A DNA stretch of 64,000 nucleotides from Bolinopsis microptera (GCF_026151205.1 NC_087072.1:23329603-23393602); one strand, 5' to 3'. Shown: positions 45,968 through 58,230, counted from the first letter of the stretch. Notes: generated by a model from the letters alone, not told the origin. A program made the numbers and translations.

Positions 45968-46193
45968 TTAACTTGCAATAGAGTGGAAAATGAACATATA
46001 TGCAGCAATAAAAATGCAAATTCAATAAACGAATTATTCATTATAATTGTTAGGCTGCAGGCTTGGCTACCCCGTACTCATCTGCAAAGCCAAAAAATCA
46101 CATTTCTTCCATAACTTCAAAGGTAAGCATTTTAGGGTGTTTTCTTGTTCATAACTCATATATAAAAGTGCTAGTTGCGGTTATTTTGCGCCA

Positions 46194-48218
46194 TCAGAGT
46201 TGCTGACCACCCCAGAGAGAAGATGCCTCTCGATCGTTACGCCAGTCCAGTATAGAATTGGAGTTCGGTGATGTGAAGCCCCGGATTGGCGGTTTATCCG
46301 GCAAGGAAAGCATGAATGCCGTCATATGATGCTTGAAGCCATCATGTTTGGAGACTGCACGTATGTGCGAAGGTATACAGTTCCAGAGTCTGGGACCCAT
46401 TACACCAAATGATGTTTCATATAGAGTCTGGTGAGCAGCTGAGCTTTTTGTACGGACAGCTGGAACCTTAGCAAGGGTACCCAATCGTGGATTTACTGTG
46501 AACTGTACTTCAAGGTCGTTGGATGTGAAACCATGTAGGATTTTCCACATGTGCATGACAATGTAACGTTCTCTGCGCCTCTGAAGTGACATGAGGGACA
46601 GGGTTTTTAGGCGATCCCAATAATGGAGATGCTGTAAACCATGGATCTTTGAAGTGAAAGTTCTTTGTACACTTTCAAGCTCCTGAATTTCATACACTTT
46701 CGCCGGATTCCACAGAGGAGAGCAATACTCTAAGTGGCTACGGACTAGTGACTTGTATAGTGTTAACATAACACCAGTATTGCGAGAGTGGAAGACACTG
46801 AATACCCATGCTGCTATCTTCCTCGCTTTATCACAACTAGATCGTATGTGTGATGTCCAGGACGTATCACTGGATACTGTTATACCGAGATCACGGAGCT
46901 GATCCACAGGACTGAGTATAGTACCAGTTGATGTTCTGTATTGGAAATGTTCATGGACAAAAGGAAGCTCATAGAGAGGATTACGTTTGTTGGCAAGATG
47001 GCATATGTACTCAAACTTATCCTCATGTAGTGCCATGTTGTTTCTTGATGACCACTCAGTGACTTTGTCAAGATCAGACTGAAGCTCAGTAACATTATGT
47101 GAATCACTGATGGATCTGCAAATTCTTGTGTCGTCAGCGAAACATCTTAACGTTGAATGCAACACGCAGCTAGCAATGTCATTAATGAATATTAAAAACA
47201 GTATGGGACCTAAAACTGTTCCTTGGGGGACACCACTCATAATAAGAGCAATGATAGACATGTGACCATCTACAACAACTTGTTGAGTTCTATTTGTAAG
47301 AAATGACTCGATCCAGATGATGATTTTGGGATGAAAACCATATAGCTGCAGTTTTTTGATAAGAAGTTGATGATCTACTTTATCAAAGGCCTTGGCATAA
47401 TCCAAGTATATAGCGTCCATGTCGTCACCATTTGATAACGCCTCGATGATGTCATCAAAATGATGAAGCAGCTGAGTGAGACAACTTTTCCCCGATCGGA
47501 AGCCATGCTGTTTGCTATTGAGAAGGTTGTTTTCTTCGAGGTGGGCCACCATCTGTTTTCGTAGAACTCGCTCATAGATCTTAATGACATGAGAAGTTAA
47601 CGACACAGGTCTGTAGTTTCCCGCAATAGCACGACTGCCTTTCTTGTGAAGTGGAGCAATGTTTGATGTCTTGTAGAACTTCGGCACTGTGCCTGTAGAC
47701 ATAGAATGCTGCCAAATCATGTGTATAGGTTTGGAGAGTGCTTCTTTGCACTTCTTCAGAAGCAGGACTGGAAGATCATCAGGCCCAGCAGCGGCACCCG
47801 GCTTAATTTCATCAATAGCCTCCATTATATCAGCAACCGAGAATGCCAACATGTCATCAATGAATGGCTTCTGTAGAGAAGGTGACTGAAATAATGCATC
47901 ATTGATGTTGGTGGCTGAAGGGTCACTGAATACACTGCTGAATTGACGCTGGAGGATGTTAGCAATCTCTTCAGGATTGGTGCAAGTTCTCTTGGCTTCA
48001 TTGAAAAGCATTGGAATACTGCGTTTCTGCATAGAGAACTTTTTAGCATAGCTGTAGAAATATTTTGGATTGCTGTGCACTTTATCTACCGCCTGTTGTT
48101 CACGGTAGTTAAGGTCGTGGTTTATAGCGTCTCGCATGTCAGCGTACACACTCGAAATCTGGTTTCTAAGTGACTCCAAGTGAGCTGTTGTAGCGACTGG
48201 ATTTTGTTCAGTCGCCAT
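46194..48218 (-). CDS. LINE reverse transcriptase (CR1/Jockey-type), intact RT frame
   Basis: 674 codons from ATG 48216-48218. Residues ~130-370 hold the RT palm: PGAAAGPDDLP, NYRPVSLTSHVIKIYER, YLDYAKAFDKVDH (~271-283), SGVPQGTVLGPILFLIFIND and FADD at 360-363 (Phe for the usual Tyr). The C-terminal part has LGITVSSDTSW and ends EASSLWGGQQL. The N-terminus lacks the endonuclease found in full ORF2 proteins, so the element is probably 5'-truncated and the ATG internal. The absence of stops over 2 kb suggests youth. It lies between repeat E copies. Confidence 0.88.
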   Translation of the reverse strand: MATEQNPVATTAHLESLRNQISSVYADMRDAINHDLNYREQQAVDKVHSNPKYFYSYAKKFSMQKRSIPMLFNEAKRTCTNPEEIANILQRQFSSVFSDPSATNINDALFQSPSLQKPFIDDMLAFSVADIMEAIDEIKPGAAAGPDDLPVLLLKKCKEALSKPIHMIWQHSMSTGTVPKFYKTSNIAPLHKKGSRAIAGNYRPVSLTSHVIKIYERVLRKQMVAHLEENNLLNSKQHGFRSGKSCLTQLLHHFDDIIEALSNGDDMDAIYLDYAKAFDKVDHQLLIKKLQLYGFHPKIIIWIESFLTNRTQQVVVDGHMSIIALIMSGVPQGTVLGPILFLIFINDIASCVLHSTLRCFADDTRICRSISDSHNVTELQSDLDKVTEWSSRNNMALHEDKFEYICHLANKRNPLYELPFVHEHFQYRTSTGTILSPVDQLRDLGITVSSDTSWTSHIRSSCDKARKIAAWVFSVFHSRNTGVMLTLYKSLVRSHLEYCSPLWNPAKVYEIQELESVQRTFTSKIHGLQHLHYWDRLKTLSLMSLQRRRERYIVMHMWKILHGFTSNDLEVQFTVNPRLGTLAKVPAVRTKSSAAHQTLYETSFGVMGPRLWNCIPSHIRAVSKHDGFKHHMTAFMLSLPDKPPIRGFTSPNSNSILDWRNDREASSLWGGQQL

Positions 48219-48343
48219 GAAACAAATTGTGTTTTCCCGAAAATTCTACTCTAACCAGGAAATGCTCGATTACAAAAATGGGTATTCTCAAAATAGTTTA
48301 TTTTTGAGTTGGAAACGGTGCACTAGATGGTCACTAAACTGCC

Positions 48344-48451
48344 CAGTGGCGTAACGTTGCCTGTTGGCGCCCCCTGCCGAAAAAAGCGCCCCCCTGTTGG
48401 CGCCCCCTCCCCTTTTGGTGCCCCTCAGCAGGGCCTTTCGTTACGCCACTG
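48344..48451. mobile_element. hAT MITE, internally deleted 108-bp copy
   Basis: The same ends as 27653-27941 with an exact 8-bp duplication AAACTGCC (48336-48343, 48452-48459). After GGTGCCCCTC it jumps directly to AGCAGGGCC, losing ~180 bp. Confidence 0.95.
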
Positions 48452-48526
48452 AAACTGCCTATGAGGTCATTTGGGTTGGACGGCACTAACTACTGTTTTG
48501 GTGTATGCCCCCTTAAAAAGTATGAT

Positions 48527-49715
48527 AGAATATAGAAAGCAAAATAGTTTACTGCTTAAAAGTTTAATAACAAATTGTGAAATAGTGCACAACACTCAAT
48601 ACAACGTAAATAAAACGTGGTCAACACTCAATGTAAATATAGCCATGACTTTTACTGGACCTCCAGGGATCATTATTTCAATAGAGTGTTGTAAAGTAGT
48701 ATCGTTAGAGTTCTCGGTAAATTAACTTTATTTACAGCGTCATATGTAATAAGATTAAGAGGAGGGTTGCGTTTAAGTTATTAGGAGCACTATGATTGTG
48801 AAATGTTTGGTAGTATAGGGACCGTTACATTTCCGGGTAGTGCGACATTTCGTGTAATAGTTTAGCTGTTTAACAGTTGGTTTAGAAATTAGGAAGTTTT
48901 GGTTTATATTTCATTTTACACGGTTTGACTGTATTCGGTTGACTGGCAAACCTGCTGTCAGACCAACTGCCAATTTTATTTGTAGTTGTCCGCTCTTTTG
49001 CACCTGACTTACAGCTAGGCCTGTGGTTGGTCCCCGCGACCACAGGATGACTGTCAGTGGAGTGCTAATTGTCTAGACGTGTCTAGACGCTGGTGCAGGC
49101 TGTTTGCGTTATGCCGTCACGCGTTTGTGGCGTGACGAAGTTTTGCATTTTGAGAGTATACCCGGAGAACCGGAAGTGGAGAGCTCACTTCTTAGTTGCC
49201 CCTTAATCATTTTAAGGGATTCGAATTGACGATAGCCAGTCTGACTGAGCACTATCCTCTGTGATTAGACACGTCGAGTGATTTATATTCACGTCAATTG
49301 CTTGGAGCGAACACTTGGAAGTTTTTATCTGTTGACGTTCACTTTGTAGTACTTTTCCTTTTGATTAATTATCCATTTTAATTTACTCGTTTCCTTTCTA
49401 CCATACGCGGTACGCCCTGCCGTTCGTGCTGCGTGACTAGAGCTAAACTAGCATGCACTAAATACCAAGAAACGCGGTTTTCTATATAAGAGCACCTCTA
49501 TCATATAATTCGATTGGAGAAGCAAGAAATAAACAAAAAACTCGGTCTCATCCTAAATTATTAGTTTGTGCAACTGCAAGGAATAAAATAATATAATAAT
49601 AATTAACTTGCAATAGAGTGGAAAATGAGCATATATGCAGCAGTAAAAATGCAAATTCAATAAACGAATTATTCATTATAATTGTTAGGCTGCAGGCTTG
49701 GCTACCCCGTACTCA
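48527..49715 (+). repeat. Repeat E (copy 2), split by an ~800-bp insertion
   Basis: Left part 48527-48690, right part 49488-49715; together they follow copy 1. The insertion 48691-49487 starts TGTTGTAAAGTAG and ends TTTTCTATATA; AGAG occurs at both junctions and may be a 4-bp TSD. The inserted DNA has no recognised ORF; it could be a solo LTR, but it lacks a CA end. Confidence 0.75.
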
Positions 49716-49743
49716 TACTCATAGAAATAGAATAATTCACAAC

Positions 49744-49836
49744 TTAACGGGTGATACTCGTAAAATATTTGTTCCATATATTGCAGACCATCGACGAGTC
49801 CAACTCGGCGCGCGTCCTGGTAGGTTGTAAACCTAC
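49744..49836 (-). repeat. Dispersed repeat B (copy 3)
   Basis: Reverse complement of 5319-5408, ending in TAGGTTGTAAACCTAC. As at 5.3 kb it sits beside element C. Confidence 0.85.
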
Positions 49837-49847
49837 AATTAGGCAGT

Positions 49848-50429
49848 GCGCCATCGACAATAAGACGCGCGCGCTGACCATTGAATGGTTTTATAGCTCT
49901 TATTTCGGCCAGCACATTATTTTGGAAACAATCGAAAAGTTATAATACTTCCCATATAACAATTTTGTTGAAATTTGGTCAGCTTACGTAAACACTTATG
50001 TTCTACTGAACCTAATTTAGTTTGAGCAATTTCGATGCTCAGAATTTGAGTTATCAACGAATTTATACCTATTTTGTCATTTTTAGACCTCTTAATCAAG
50101 GCCAATCTCTCCCAACTAAATTAGGTTCGGTAGTTAAGTATGAATTGAAGGTTCTGACAAATTTTCAGCATGATTCATGTTTAGGAACCGAAGATATGAC
50201 AGAATAATACGACAAAAATCAACGAATTTCGTCAAATTACGCGACTTTTACACCTAATTTTGCTCCAAAAGCCGCGCACCATTAAATATGGCACCTAGGC
50301 AAAACTCACTGATCATTCCAAAAAGGTATGATAAATTTGGTACTGTGAAAATTCTCACAGTCTCTAGAAAACGATGGTACAAAAATTTTGAAAATCCGAG
50401 CAAGTTTATTTTTATCGTGCACTGCCTAC
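49848..50429 (+). mobile_element. Element C (copy 2, with inverted ends)
   Basis: Starts TAGGCAGTGCGCC and ends GTGCACTGCCTA, a ~10-bp TIR. The interior shares GTCAAATTACGCGACTTTTA and GCCGCGCACC with 5534-5998. Probably a ~580-bp MITE. Confidence 0.7.
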
Positions 50430-50640
50430 TACAATCCACAACCTTCTAGAATATTCTGAGCGGCTTACTATCGGGTGGCACCGTCTCTCTGCCGAATCTC
50501 AGTAATTGTAAACAACGACGCCTCTATTTCACAGCCAATGAGCGGGCTTATGAAGGAAATATCTCAAGTTGAGACAGAGAAGATATTTGAAGATGAAAGA
50601 CATTTTTCCAAATACAGGGTGTACTACAAAAAGATTTACT

Positions 50641-50845
50641 GGGCCGCGCTCAGCCTGTCATTCCGCCGAATCTCTATTCTATATTAGGCGGTGCACGATA
50701 AAAATAAACTTGCTCGGATTTTCAAAATTTTTGTACCATCGTTTTCTAGAGACTGTGAGAATTTTCACAGTACCAAATTTATCATACCTTTTTGGAATGA
50801 TCAGTGAGTTTTGCCTAGGTGCCATATTTAATGGTGCGCGGCTTT
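50641..50845 (-). repeat. Junction of the CCTGGGG-family repeat and element C (copy 3)
   Basis: 50645-50685 is CGCTCAGCCTGTCATTCCGC-type sequence. 50689-50845 is the inverted 3' part of element C, beginning TAGGCGGTGCACG and ending at GCGCGGCTTTTG, where it is cut. Confidence 0.75.
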
Positions 50846-50900
50846 TGTTGACCATTGTTAATGATCTGGCCCGGCGCGCGCTACTTCGTAGCACTTGCCG
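50846..50900 (+). repeat. GC-rich repeat with GCTACTTCGTAGC hairpin
   Basis: TTGACCATTGTTAATGATCT then GGCCCGGCGCGCGCTACTTC, also at 4219-4271. The hairpin GCTAC-TTC-GTAGC has the same loop as other small hairpins in the window. Confidence 0.85.
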
Positions 50901-51748
50901 TCGGGCCAGACCATAGAAAAACGTAGAGTTTTACTCCACATTTATGGAGTAAATCAGACATTGGCTACGACCTATGTCACGTGATGTACGCGCGCAACCA
51001 ATTACAAGGCCAGAATTTGATCACGCTCAAAGTGAGCGCTGTACTCCAAGACACGCGATTACGATTGGCCAAAACTGCGCCACGTGATGCGCTACGTGAT
51101 ATATTTTTCAGCCAATTACGACGTCAGAATTGCATCATCTGAGATGAGGCATATGTCACATGGTATATCTATTAACGCGCTGAATAGATTCTAGCAAACT
51201 TTGGTGAATTCGCAGCCATTTCTCATTGTCAGTACTCATTAGTTCAATACTCGATTTTGATAGATGTCGCTTGCTTGTAGTTGTATCTTTGCCAATGCTA
51301 CATGCCGTAACATAACTGAGCTGAAACATGTGCCATATAACTGAGCAATCTTATTTGCTGTTCACATCTGTTCCATTCCTCCTAGAATTGTATTTCTCTC
51401 AGATGTTGTCGAGCTTTTGGCATCGATCAACAGTTTATCTACTTCGTATTATCACGCCCACTTGAATGATCAATCGATACTATAATGTTAGGTTTTTATT
51501 CCATCATGTTATTGTTTACTGTTTTTTGCATTGCTTGTGGTATTACTATATTATATGATTGACTAAAGAAATTAGTCATGATTTAAATCAGAACTTTAAG
51601 CTGACATCTTATTTTACGCTTAATCTATAATCATCAATGAGCTCTTGCTATGTTACTTCGAAATTCATAACATATCTTCTGAATAATCATTGTAGTGATG
51701 AACTCGTTAACAACATCCAACATCAGCTCCGTCCAAACTCTTTACAAT
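50901..51748. other. No recognised feature
   Basis: Contains several CACGTGATG and ACGTCAGAAT patches (50975-51130). No gene seen. Confidence 0.4.
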
Positions 51749-54740
51749 TAATTAATTATAGTCTTTTCATCTGAATTGTTTTATACGATTTAACATGATC
51801 TGTTTCAACATTGGAAATTCTAGTCGGATTATAATGGGACTCGGATTCAAGGCATGAGAATGTTAGGTTGCAGAATAAGTATCAAACTGCAGTTTACTTG
51901 ATTATATTATAATTAACGCCTGTACAAACCTTGTGGATAACTTACATTCTCCGCCTCTTGCAGTGTCGAACTTATCTCTGTACTAGATTCTTATCTGGCC
52001 TGAATTTGTTATGATACATTCCTTTATCCGACTCTATTGATATAAATTCTACACTTCTGCCAGAAGTGTAGAATTTATATCAATAGAGTCGGATAAAGGA
52101 ATGTATCAGAAGTGACTTCTGGACAGTTTTGATACAACGGTTCTACTTTACAATTTACATCATGATTATTACTCTTAAAATGTAACTGCCCATGAATATG
52201 TGATAACACATTAACACGCCCCGCAGCTAAATGGTAATCAATTTGATACACCTCCGTCCTCCCTGTTGCCATGGCGACCATAATCTTCTCTTACGACTTG
52301 CTGTTGAGTTTTATGATATAACATAATAGTGAAGGGTCATCAATCTGCAATTTACATCATGATTATTACTCTTAAAATGTAACTGCCCATGAATATGTGA
52401 TAACACATTAACACGCCCCGCAGCTAAATGGTAATACATTTGACAGTACCTACTCCCTGTTCCCATGGCAACCATCATTTTCTACAGAGATAAGTTAAAC
52501 CTAAGAAGTAGTTCTGCTCACTTTTATGGCTATATGCTTTGATTCAATCCTACATCGGGCTAATAAGCTACAACATTACATATCCCCCACGGCCCACCCC
52601 TTCCCCCTTTATCCGAATCTATTGATATCAATTGTACACTTCTGCACAGTTTTAAAACGACGGTTGACACTACTGCAATCATAACTATGATATCATTACA
52701 CTGAAAATGCGACTGCTCATGACAATGTGATAACACCCTCCCCCCATCTGTAACCCCATCTGTAACCCTAAATAAATGTAAATACTAAATAGACTACAAT
52801 TAATTAATTATAGTCTTTTCATCTGAATTGTTTTATACGATTTAACATGATCTGTTTCAACATTGGAAATTCTAGTCGGATTATAATGGGACTCGGATTC
52901 AAGGCATGAGATTGTTGGGTTGAAGAATAAGTTTCAAACTGCAGTTTACTTGGTTATATTATAATTAACGCCTGTACAAACCTTGTGGATAACTTACATT
53001 CTCCGCCCCTTGCAGTGTCGAAATTATCTCTGTACTAGATTCTTATCTGGCCTGAATTTGTTATGATACATTCCTTTATCCGACTCTATTGATATAAATT
53101 CTACACTTCTGGACTGTTTTAATACAACGGTTCTACTTTACAATTTACATCATGATTATTACACTTAAAATGTAACTGCCCATGAATATGTGATAACACA
53201 TTAACACGCCCCGCAGCTAAATGGTAATACATTTGACAGTACTCCCTGTTCCCATGGCAACCATCATTTTCTACAGAGATAAGTTAAACCTAAGAAGTAG
53301 TTCTACTCACTTTTATGGCTATATGCTTTGATTCAATCCTACATCGGGCTAATAAGCTACAACATTACATATCCCCCACGGCCCACCCCTTCCCCCTTTA
53401 TCCGAATCTATTGATATCAATTGTACACTTCTGCACAGTTTTATTACAACGGTTGACAGTACTGCAATCATAACTATGATATCATTACACTGAAAATGCG
53501 ACTGCTCATGACAATGTGATAACACCCTCCCCCCATCTGTAACCCCATCTGTAACCCTAAATAAATGTAAATACTAAATAGACTACAATTAATTAATTAT
53601 AGTCTTTTCATCTGAATTGTTTTATACGATTTAACATGATCTGTTTCAACATCGGAAATTCTAGTCGGATTATAATGGGACTCGGATTCAAGGCATGAGA
53701 TTGTTAGGTTGAAGAATAAGTATCAAACTGCAGTTTACTTGGTTATATTATAATTAACGCCTGTACAAACCTTGTGGATAACTTACATTCTCCGCCTCTT
53801 GCAGTGTCGAACTTATCTCTGTACTAGATTCTTATCTGGCCTGAATTTGTTATGATACATTCCTTTATCCGACTCTATTGATATAAATTCTACACTTCTG
53901 GACTGTTTTAATACAACGGTTCTACTTTACAATTTACATCATGATTATTACACTTAAAATGTAACTGCTCATGAATATGTGATAACACATTAACACGCCC
54001 CGCAGCTAAATGGTAATACATTTGATACACTGACACATCCGTCCTCCCTGTTGCCATGGCGACCATAATTTTCTCTTACGACCTGCTGTTGAGTTTTATG
54101 ATATAACATAATAGTGAAGGGTCATCAATCTGCAATTTACATCATGATTATTACTCTTAAAATGTAACTGCCCATGAATATGTGATAACACATTAACACG
54201 CCCCGCAGCTAAATGGTAATCAATTTGATACACCTCCGTCCTCCCTGTTGCCATGGCGACCATAATTTTCTCTTACGACTTGAGTTTTATGATATAACAT
54301 AATAGTGAAGGGTCATCAATCTGCAATTTACATCATGATTATTACTCTTAAAATGTAACTGCCCATGAATATGTGATAACACATTAACACGCCCCGCAGC
54401 TAAATGGTAATCAATTTGATACACCTCCGTCCTCCCTGTTGCCATGGCGACCATAATTTTCTCTTACGACTTGAGTTTTATGATATAACATAATAGTGAA
54501 GGGTCATCAATCTGCAATTTACATCATGATTATTACTCTTAAAATGTAACTGCCCATGAATATGTGATAACACATTAACACGCCCCGCAGCTAAATGGTA
54601 ATAAATTTGATACACCTCCGTCCTCCCTGTTGCCATGGCGACCATAATTTTCTCTTACGACCTGCTGTTGAGTTTTATGATATAACATACATAATATATA
54701 TAGTGATTAGTGAAGGGTCATTAATCTGCATTCTGCACCG
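51749..54740. repeat. Complex satellite with ~790-bp and ~191-203-bp periods
   Basis: The large unit (ATAGTCTTTTCATCTGAATT start) occurs at about 51762, 52810 and 53600. The small unit (TTTACATCATGATTATTA) occurs at 52154, 52354, 53144, 53933, 54136, 54327 and 54518, including GGTAACACGCC-type and TTGCCATGGCGACCATAAT landmarks. No coding capacity. Confidence 0.9.
52013..52107. repeat. Perfect 47-bp palindrome with 1-nt spacer
   Basis: The left arm GATACATTCCTTTATCCGAC ... ACACTTCTG (52013-52059) and the right arm (52061-52107) are perfect reverse complements. Sister satellite copies (53070-53110, 53865-53900) have only the left arm, so the inverted copy is a local addition. Confidence 0.95.
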
Positions 54741-54889
54741 TGTGTTTAAAATGACGACATATTAGTACCATATTGGGTACTGCAGGTATTGGGTACTGCA
54801 GTTAACTTGGTTATATTATGGCTGTTAAAGCTAAAGTATGGTAGTTCTGCTCACTTTAATTGTTCTGTTTTAAAAAATCCTACATCTAG

Positions 54890-55588
54890 GGCGCTTTCAG
54901 TATCATTAAAGACCTAAAAGAGGCTGTTAAATTTATTATTTATAACACTTATGTCGTCTTCGGTGGGATTGTATTCATACAAACCAAGGGTATTCCTATG
55001 GGTGGAAATTCAAGTTTCCCTATAGCTGATCTCACTGTTGGCAAAAAGGAATTTAATTATATGAAACGTTTACTTCAGGAAAAGAAAATGGGATTAGCAA
55101 AGATATTATCCAATAATAAACGATATGTTGACGATTTATCTATTATTAACTACCTTTACTTTCATCAATTGATTAAAGATATTTATCCTAATTCATTGGA
55201 GATGGAGCGAGCTGGTTCCAATAATAAAATCATTAACTACCTTGATTTAAATATTAATATTTCCACAGAAGGACTAGAAATATCAGTGTATAACAAAACT
55301 GATGATTTTAATTTTCATGTTGTATCCCTTACATTTCCTCACAGTAACATCCCAACCGAGGTTGGCTACAACGTTTTTTCAAGTCAAGTTCTTAGATATG
55401 GTAATGTTTGCACTAGATTGGATATCTTTACCTCCCATCTTCACAAAATATTCAAAATTCTAATTGATAGAGGATATAGCCGTGATAGACTGATTAAAGG
55501 CATTAAACGTTGTCTGAGGAAATATGATAACGTTTTCAGGAAGTTCGGTATTCTAGATGACCATAACATTATTAAAGAACTCCCCTGA
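54890..55588 (+). pseudogene. Reverse transcriptase palm/thumb fragment with YVDD
   Basis: Open from ~54900 with FSIIKDLKEAVKF, YVVFGGIVFIQTKGIPMGG, KRYVDDLSIINY (catalytic YVDD), IYPNSLEMERA, YLDLNINI, then the C-terminal NIPTEVGYNVFSSQVLRYGN and DRGYSRDRLIKGIKRCLRKY. This is the same RT type as the dead fragment at 3440-3756 (Penelope-like or a related lineage). The N-terminal half is replaced by satellite DNA, so it is a truncated copy although this part has no stop. Confidence 0.75.
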
Positions 55589-55820
55589 TATCTTTTGATT
55601 TATTGAAACACGGGTACTAACTCTGCTAAACTGAACAAATTCTGAAACTTAGGTGAATAAGTGTACAACGTGCTAAACCGAAGTTCAGACTGACCAGTGA
55701 AAATGGGCGAGCGTACCAAGTGTCATTTTAATTAGAAGTTTTAGTCAGTGATTTATTATTGAAGCTTGTAATTAAAATATCTAATGCTCCTATAAATACT
55801 TTAATTAATTGTTTGTTCCG

Positions 55821-56087
55821 TTATTCTTTTTCCTTCCTCTTTTCCTTGTCATCCCCTTTAGTTTTAAGATTCTTGCTATAAATGGCTACAGCTAACACTA
55901 TTAATGCTAAGTACCAAACAACAAGTGGGAGGTGGATCGTTGGTATACCATTAAATCGATTTAACACCGCAATTCCAGTCGCAAGCCTGGGACCACTACT
56001 AGCATTGTCACAACATCTACAAAGCTGCCATATAGCCTGACTGACAATTTTCTCGACTGACTGACAATGTTTCTTCTTTTTCCCCAT
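55821..56087 (-). CDS. Small putative membrane protein, 88 codons (copy A)
   Basis: Starts MGKKKKHCQSVEKIVSQAIW, then a CRCCD cluster, a hydrophobic segment at ~55-70 (LVVWYLALIVLAVAIY), and a Lys/Glu-rich tail. It looks like a one-pass membrane protein with basic ends. I do not recognise it. The frame and its ATG are kept in both tandem copies, and the hydrophobic segment plus charged tails argue for a real protein. It could be an accessory frame of a mobile element. Confidence 0.4.
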   Translation of the reverse strand: MGKKKKHCQSVEKIVSQAIWQLCRCCDNASSGPRLATGIAVLNRFNGIPTIHLPLVVWYLALIVLAVAIYSKNLKTKGDDKEKRKEKE

Positions 56088-56170
56088 TTAGAATACAGTG
56101 ATTTATTATTGAAGCTTGTAATTACAATAACTAATGCTCCTGTAAATACTTTAATTAATTGTTTGTTCCG

Positions 56171-56437
56171 TTATTCTTTTTCCTTCCTCTTTTCCTTGTC
56201 ATCCCCTTTAGTTTTAAGATTCTTGCTATAAATGGCTACAGCTAACACTATTAATGCTAAGTACCAAACAACAAGTGGGAGGTGGATCGTTGGTATACCA
56301 TTAAATCGATTTAACACCGCAATTCCAGTCGCAAGCCTGGGACCACTACTAGCATAGTCACAACATCTACAAAGCTGCCATATAGCCTGACTGACAATTT
56401 TCTCGACTGACTGACAATGTTTCTTCTTTTTCCCCAT
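56171..56437 (-). CDS. Small putative membrane protein, 88 codons (copy B)
   Basis: Identical to copy A except one residue in the Cys cluster region (Tyr for Asn after CCD). Preserved length and start after duplication. Confidence 0.4.
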   Translation of the reverse strand: MGKKKKHCQSVEKIVSQAIWQLCRCCDYASSGPRLATGIAVLNRFNGIPTIHLPLVVWYLALIVLAVAIYSKNLKTKGDDKEKRKEKE

Positions 56438-56580
56438 TTAGAATACAAAGATTAGTACATTTTAGCTTATGATTAATATTATATTTTTACCTATAGTTTA
56501 CCTAGATATTAATATTGTAAAACCTTGCATTAATACTTTTACGATAATCCTCTGTTTCCATGGCGACAAACAGGCTAGAC

Positions 56581-58222
56581 GGTTCTTTTGCGATAGTCAA
56601 AACGCGACAACTAGCGCTGGATGGCGACAACTAGCGCTATCCAGCGCTAGTTGTCGCCATCCAGCGCTAGTTGTCGCTATCCAGCGCTGGATAACGCTAG
56701 CCAGCGCAAAATATATATGTTCGATAATTGTCGCTATCCAGCGCTAGTTGTCGCCATCCAGCGCTAGTTGTCGCCATCCAGCGCTAGTTGTCGCTATCCA
56801 GCGCTAGTTGTCGCTGGCTATGCGACACTGTCGCACGCGATAGTTTGCGATGGCCAGCGCAACTGGCCATCGCAGAAAACAGTTCGATAACTAGCGCTGG
56901 ATAGCGACAACTAGCGCTGGATAGCGACAAATAGCGCTGGCCATCGATATCCAGCGCAAAATTTTTGCGCTATTACTCGTCAGCTAGCGCTGGCCAGCGC
57001 TAACCATCGCTAGCCAGCGCTAACCAGCGCTAACCAGCGCTAACCATCGCTAGCCAGCGCTAACCAGCGCCAGCCAGCGCTAGCTGACGAGTAATATCGC
57101 AACTATATTGCGCTGGCCAGCGCTGGCTGACGAGTAATACTAATATCGAGCGTGCTAAATCACTCTACAGTCGATCTTCGAGATTGTTCTAAAAGGGCCC
57201 CCGATGGTTGTAACCAACTTCAATCGATGTATTTTCGGACGCTAATTCCGAATCAACCCCCATGGGCCCATGATATATGGTTAAACTGAAAATGCTCTCC
57301 TGACGAGATATTGGCGAAAAACTGTACATGTATCGATCACGTGATATGACCGTATAAGGAAGTTAGTCTAATTTCTCGTTATTATTAGGGTTTCAGCATA
57401 TGTTTTTGTTATTGTTAAGGATTGGGTTAGGGTTAGGGTTGGGATCAGATTAGAGGGTTAAGGTTTCGAAAAGTCGTTCAGAACCAGCGAGTCAGAGAAT
57501 GGGTTAAAAAAGTCACGTGACAGTCGAGTGTAAAGTGATTAATCATCATCCGACTAATATCGCAAGTATATGATTTTGATACATTGCGCTGGCTAGCGCT
57601 GGCCAGCGCTGGCTAGCGCTGGTTAGCGCTGGCTAGCGCTGGTTAGCGCTGGCTAGCGCTGGTTAGCGATAACTAGCGCTGGTTAGCGCTGGCTAGCGCT
57701 GGTTAGCGATAACTAGCGCTGGCTAGCGATGGTTAGCGCTGGCTAGCGCTGGCTAGCGCTGGCCAGCGCTGGCCAGCGCTAGCTGACGAGTAATAGCGCA
57801 AAAATTTTGCGCTGGATATCGATGGCCAGCGCTGGCCAGCGCTGGCTATCGCTTAGCGCTGGCCAGCGCTAGTTGTCGCTATCCAGCGCTAGTTGTCGCT
57901 ATCCAGCGCTAGTTATCGAACTGTTTTCTGCGATGGCCAGTTGCGCTGGCCATCGCAAACTATCGCGTGCGACAGTGTCGCATAGCCAGCGACAACTAGC
58001 GCTGGATAGCGACAACTAGCGCCGGATGGCGACAACTAGCGCTGGATGGCGACAACTAGCGCTGGATAGCGACAATTATCGAACATATATATTTTGCGCT
58101 GGCCAGCGTTATCCAGCGCTGGATAGCGACAACTAGCGCTGGATGGCGACAACTAGCGCTGGATAGCGCTAGTTGTCGCCATCCAGCGCTAGTTGTCGCG
58201 TTTTGACTATCGCAAAAGAACC
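56581..58222. mobile_element. Foldback transposon built of AGCGCT repeats
   Basis: Outer ends GGTTCTTTTGCGATAGTC and its inverted counterpart are flanked by an 8-bp duplication GGCTAGAC (56573-56580, 58223-58230). Each arm (~560 and ~660 bp) consists of CGACAACTAGCGCTGGATAG units, a TCGCACGCGATAGTTTGCG segment, CAAAATTTTTGCGC, then AGCGCTGGCC/AGCGCTAACC runs. The arms are reverse complements. The centre holds the Mutator-like MITE 57149-57551. No ORF. A decayed relative is at 33975-34255. Confidence 0.93.
57149..57551. mobile_element. Mutator-like MITE (copy 2), nested in the foldback element
   Basis: AGCGTGCTAAATCACTCTAC ... ATTAATCATCATCC with duplication ACTAATATCG (10 bp, 11 with one mismatch; 57138-57148, 57552-57562). 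It contains GGGTTAGGGTTAGGGTTGGG and three CACGTGA sites. Opposite orientation to copy 1 at 26394-26766. Confidence 0.88.
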
Positions 58223-58230
58223 GGCTAGAC

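Larger units (their letters stand above)
43148..46085 (+). repeat. Repeat E (copy 1), split by a TTAA transposon
   Basis: The outer parts (43148-43416 and 45968-46085) match 48527-48690 plus 49488-49715. Landmarks: AGCAAAATAGTTTACTGCTT, CTCCAGGGATCATTATTTCA, GATTGGAGAAGCAAGAAATA, GGCTGCAGGCTTGGCTACCC. The insertion 43417-45967 separates AATTAA from CTTGCAATAG; copy 2 has the empty site. Confidence 0.88.
55747..56446. repeat. Two tandem 350-bp units
   Basis: Starts GTGATTTATTATTGAAGCTT in both units (55751 and 56097). Almost identical; I see AAAATATC/ACAATAAC, CTATAAAT/CTGTAAAT and AGCATTGTC/AGCATAGTC. Each unit carries the same 88-codon frame on the minus strand. Confidence 0.93.
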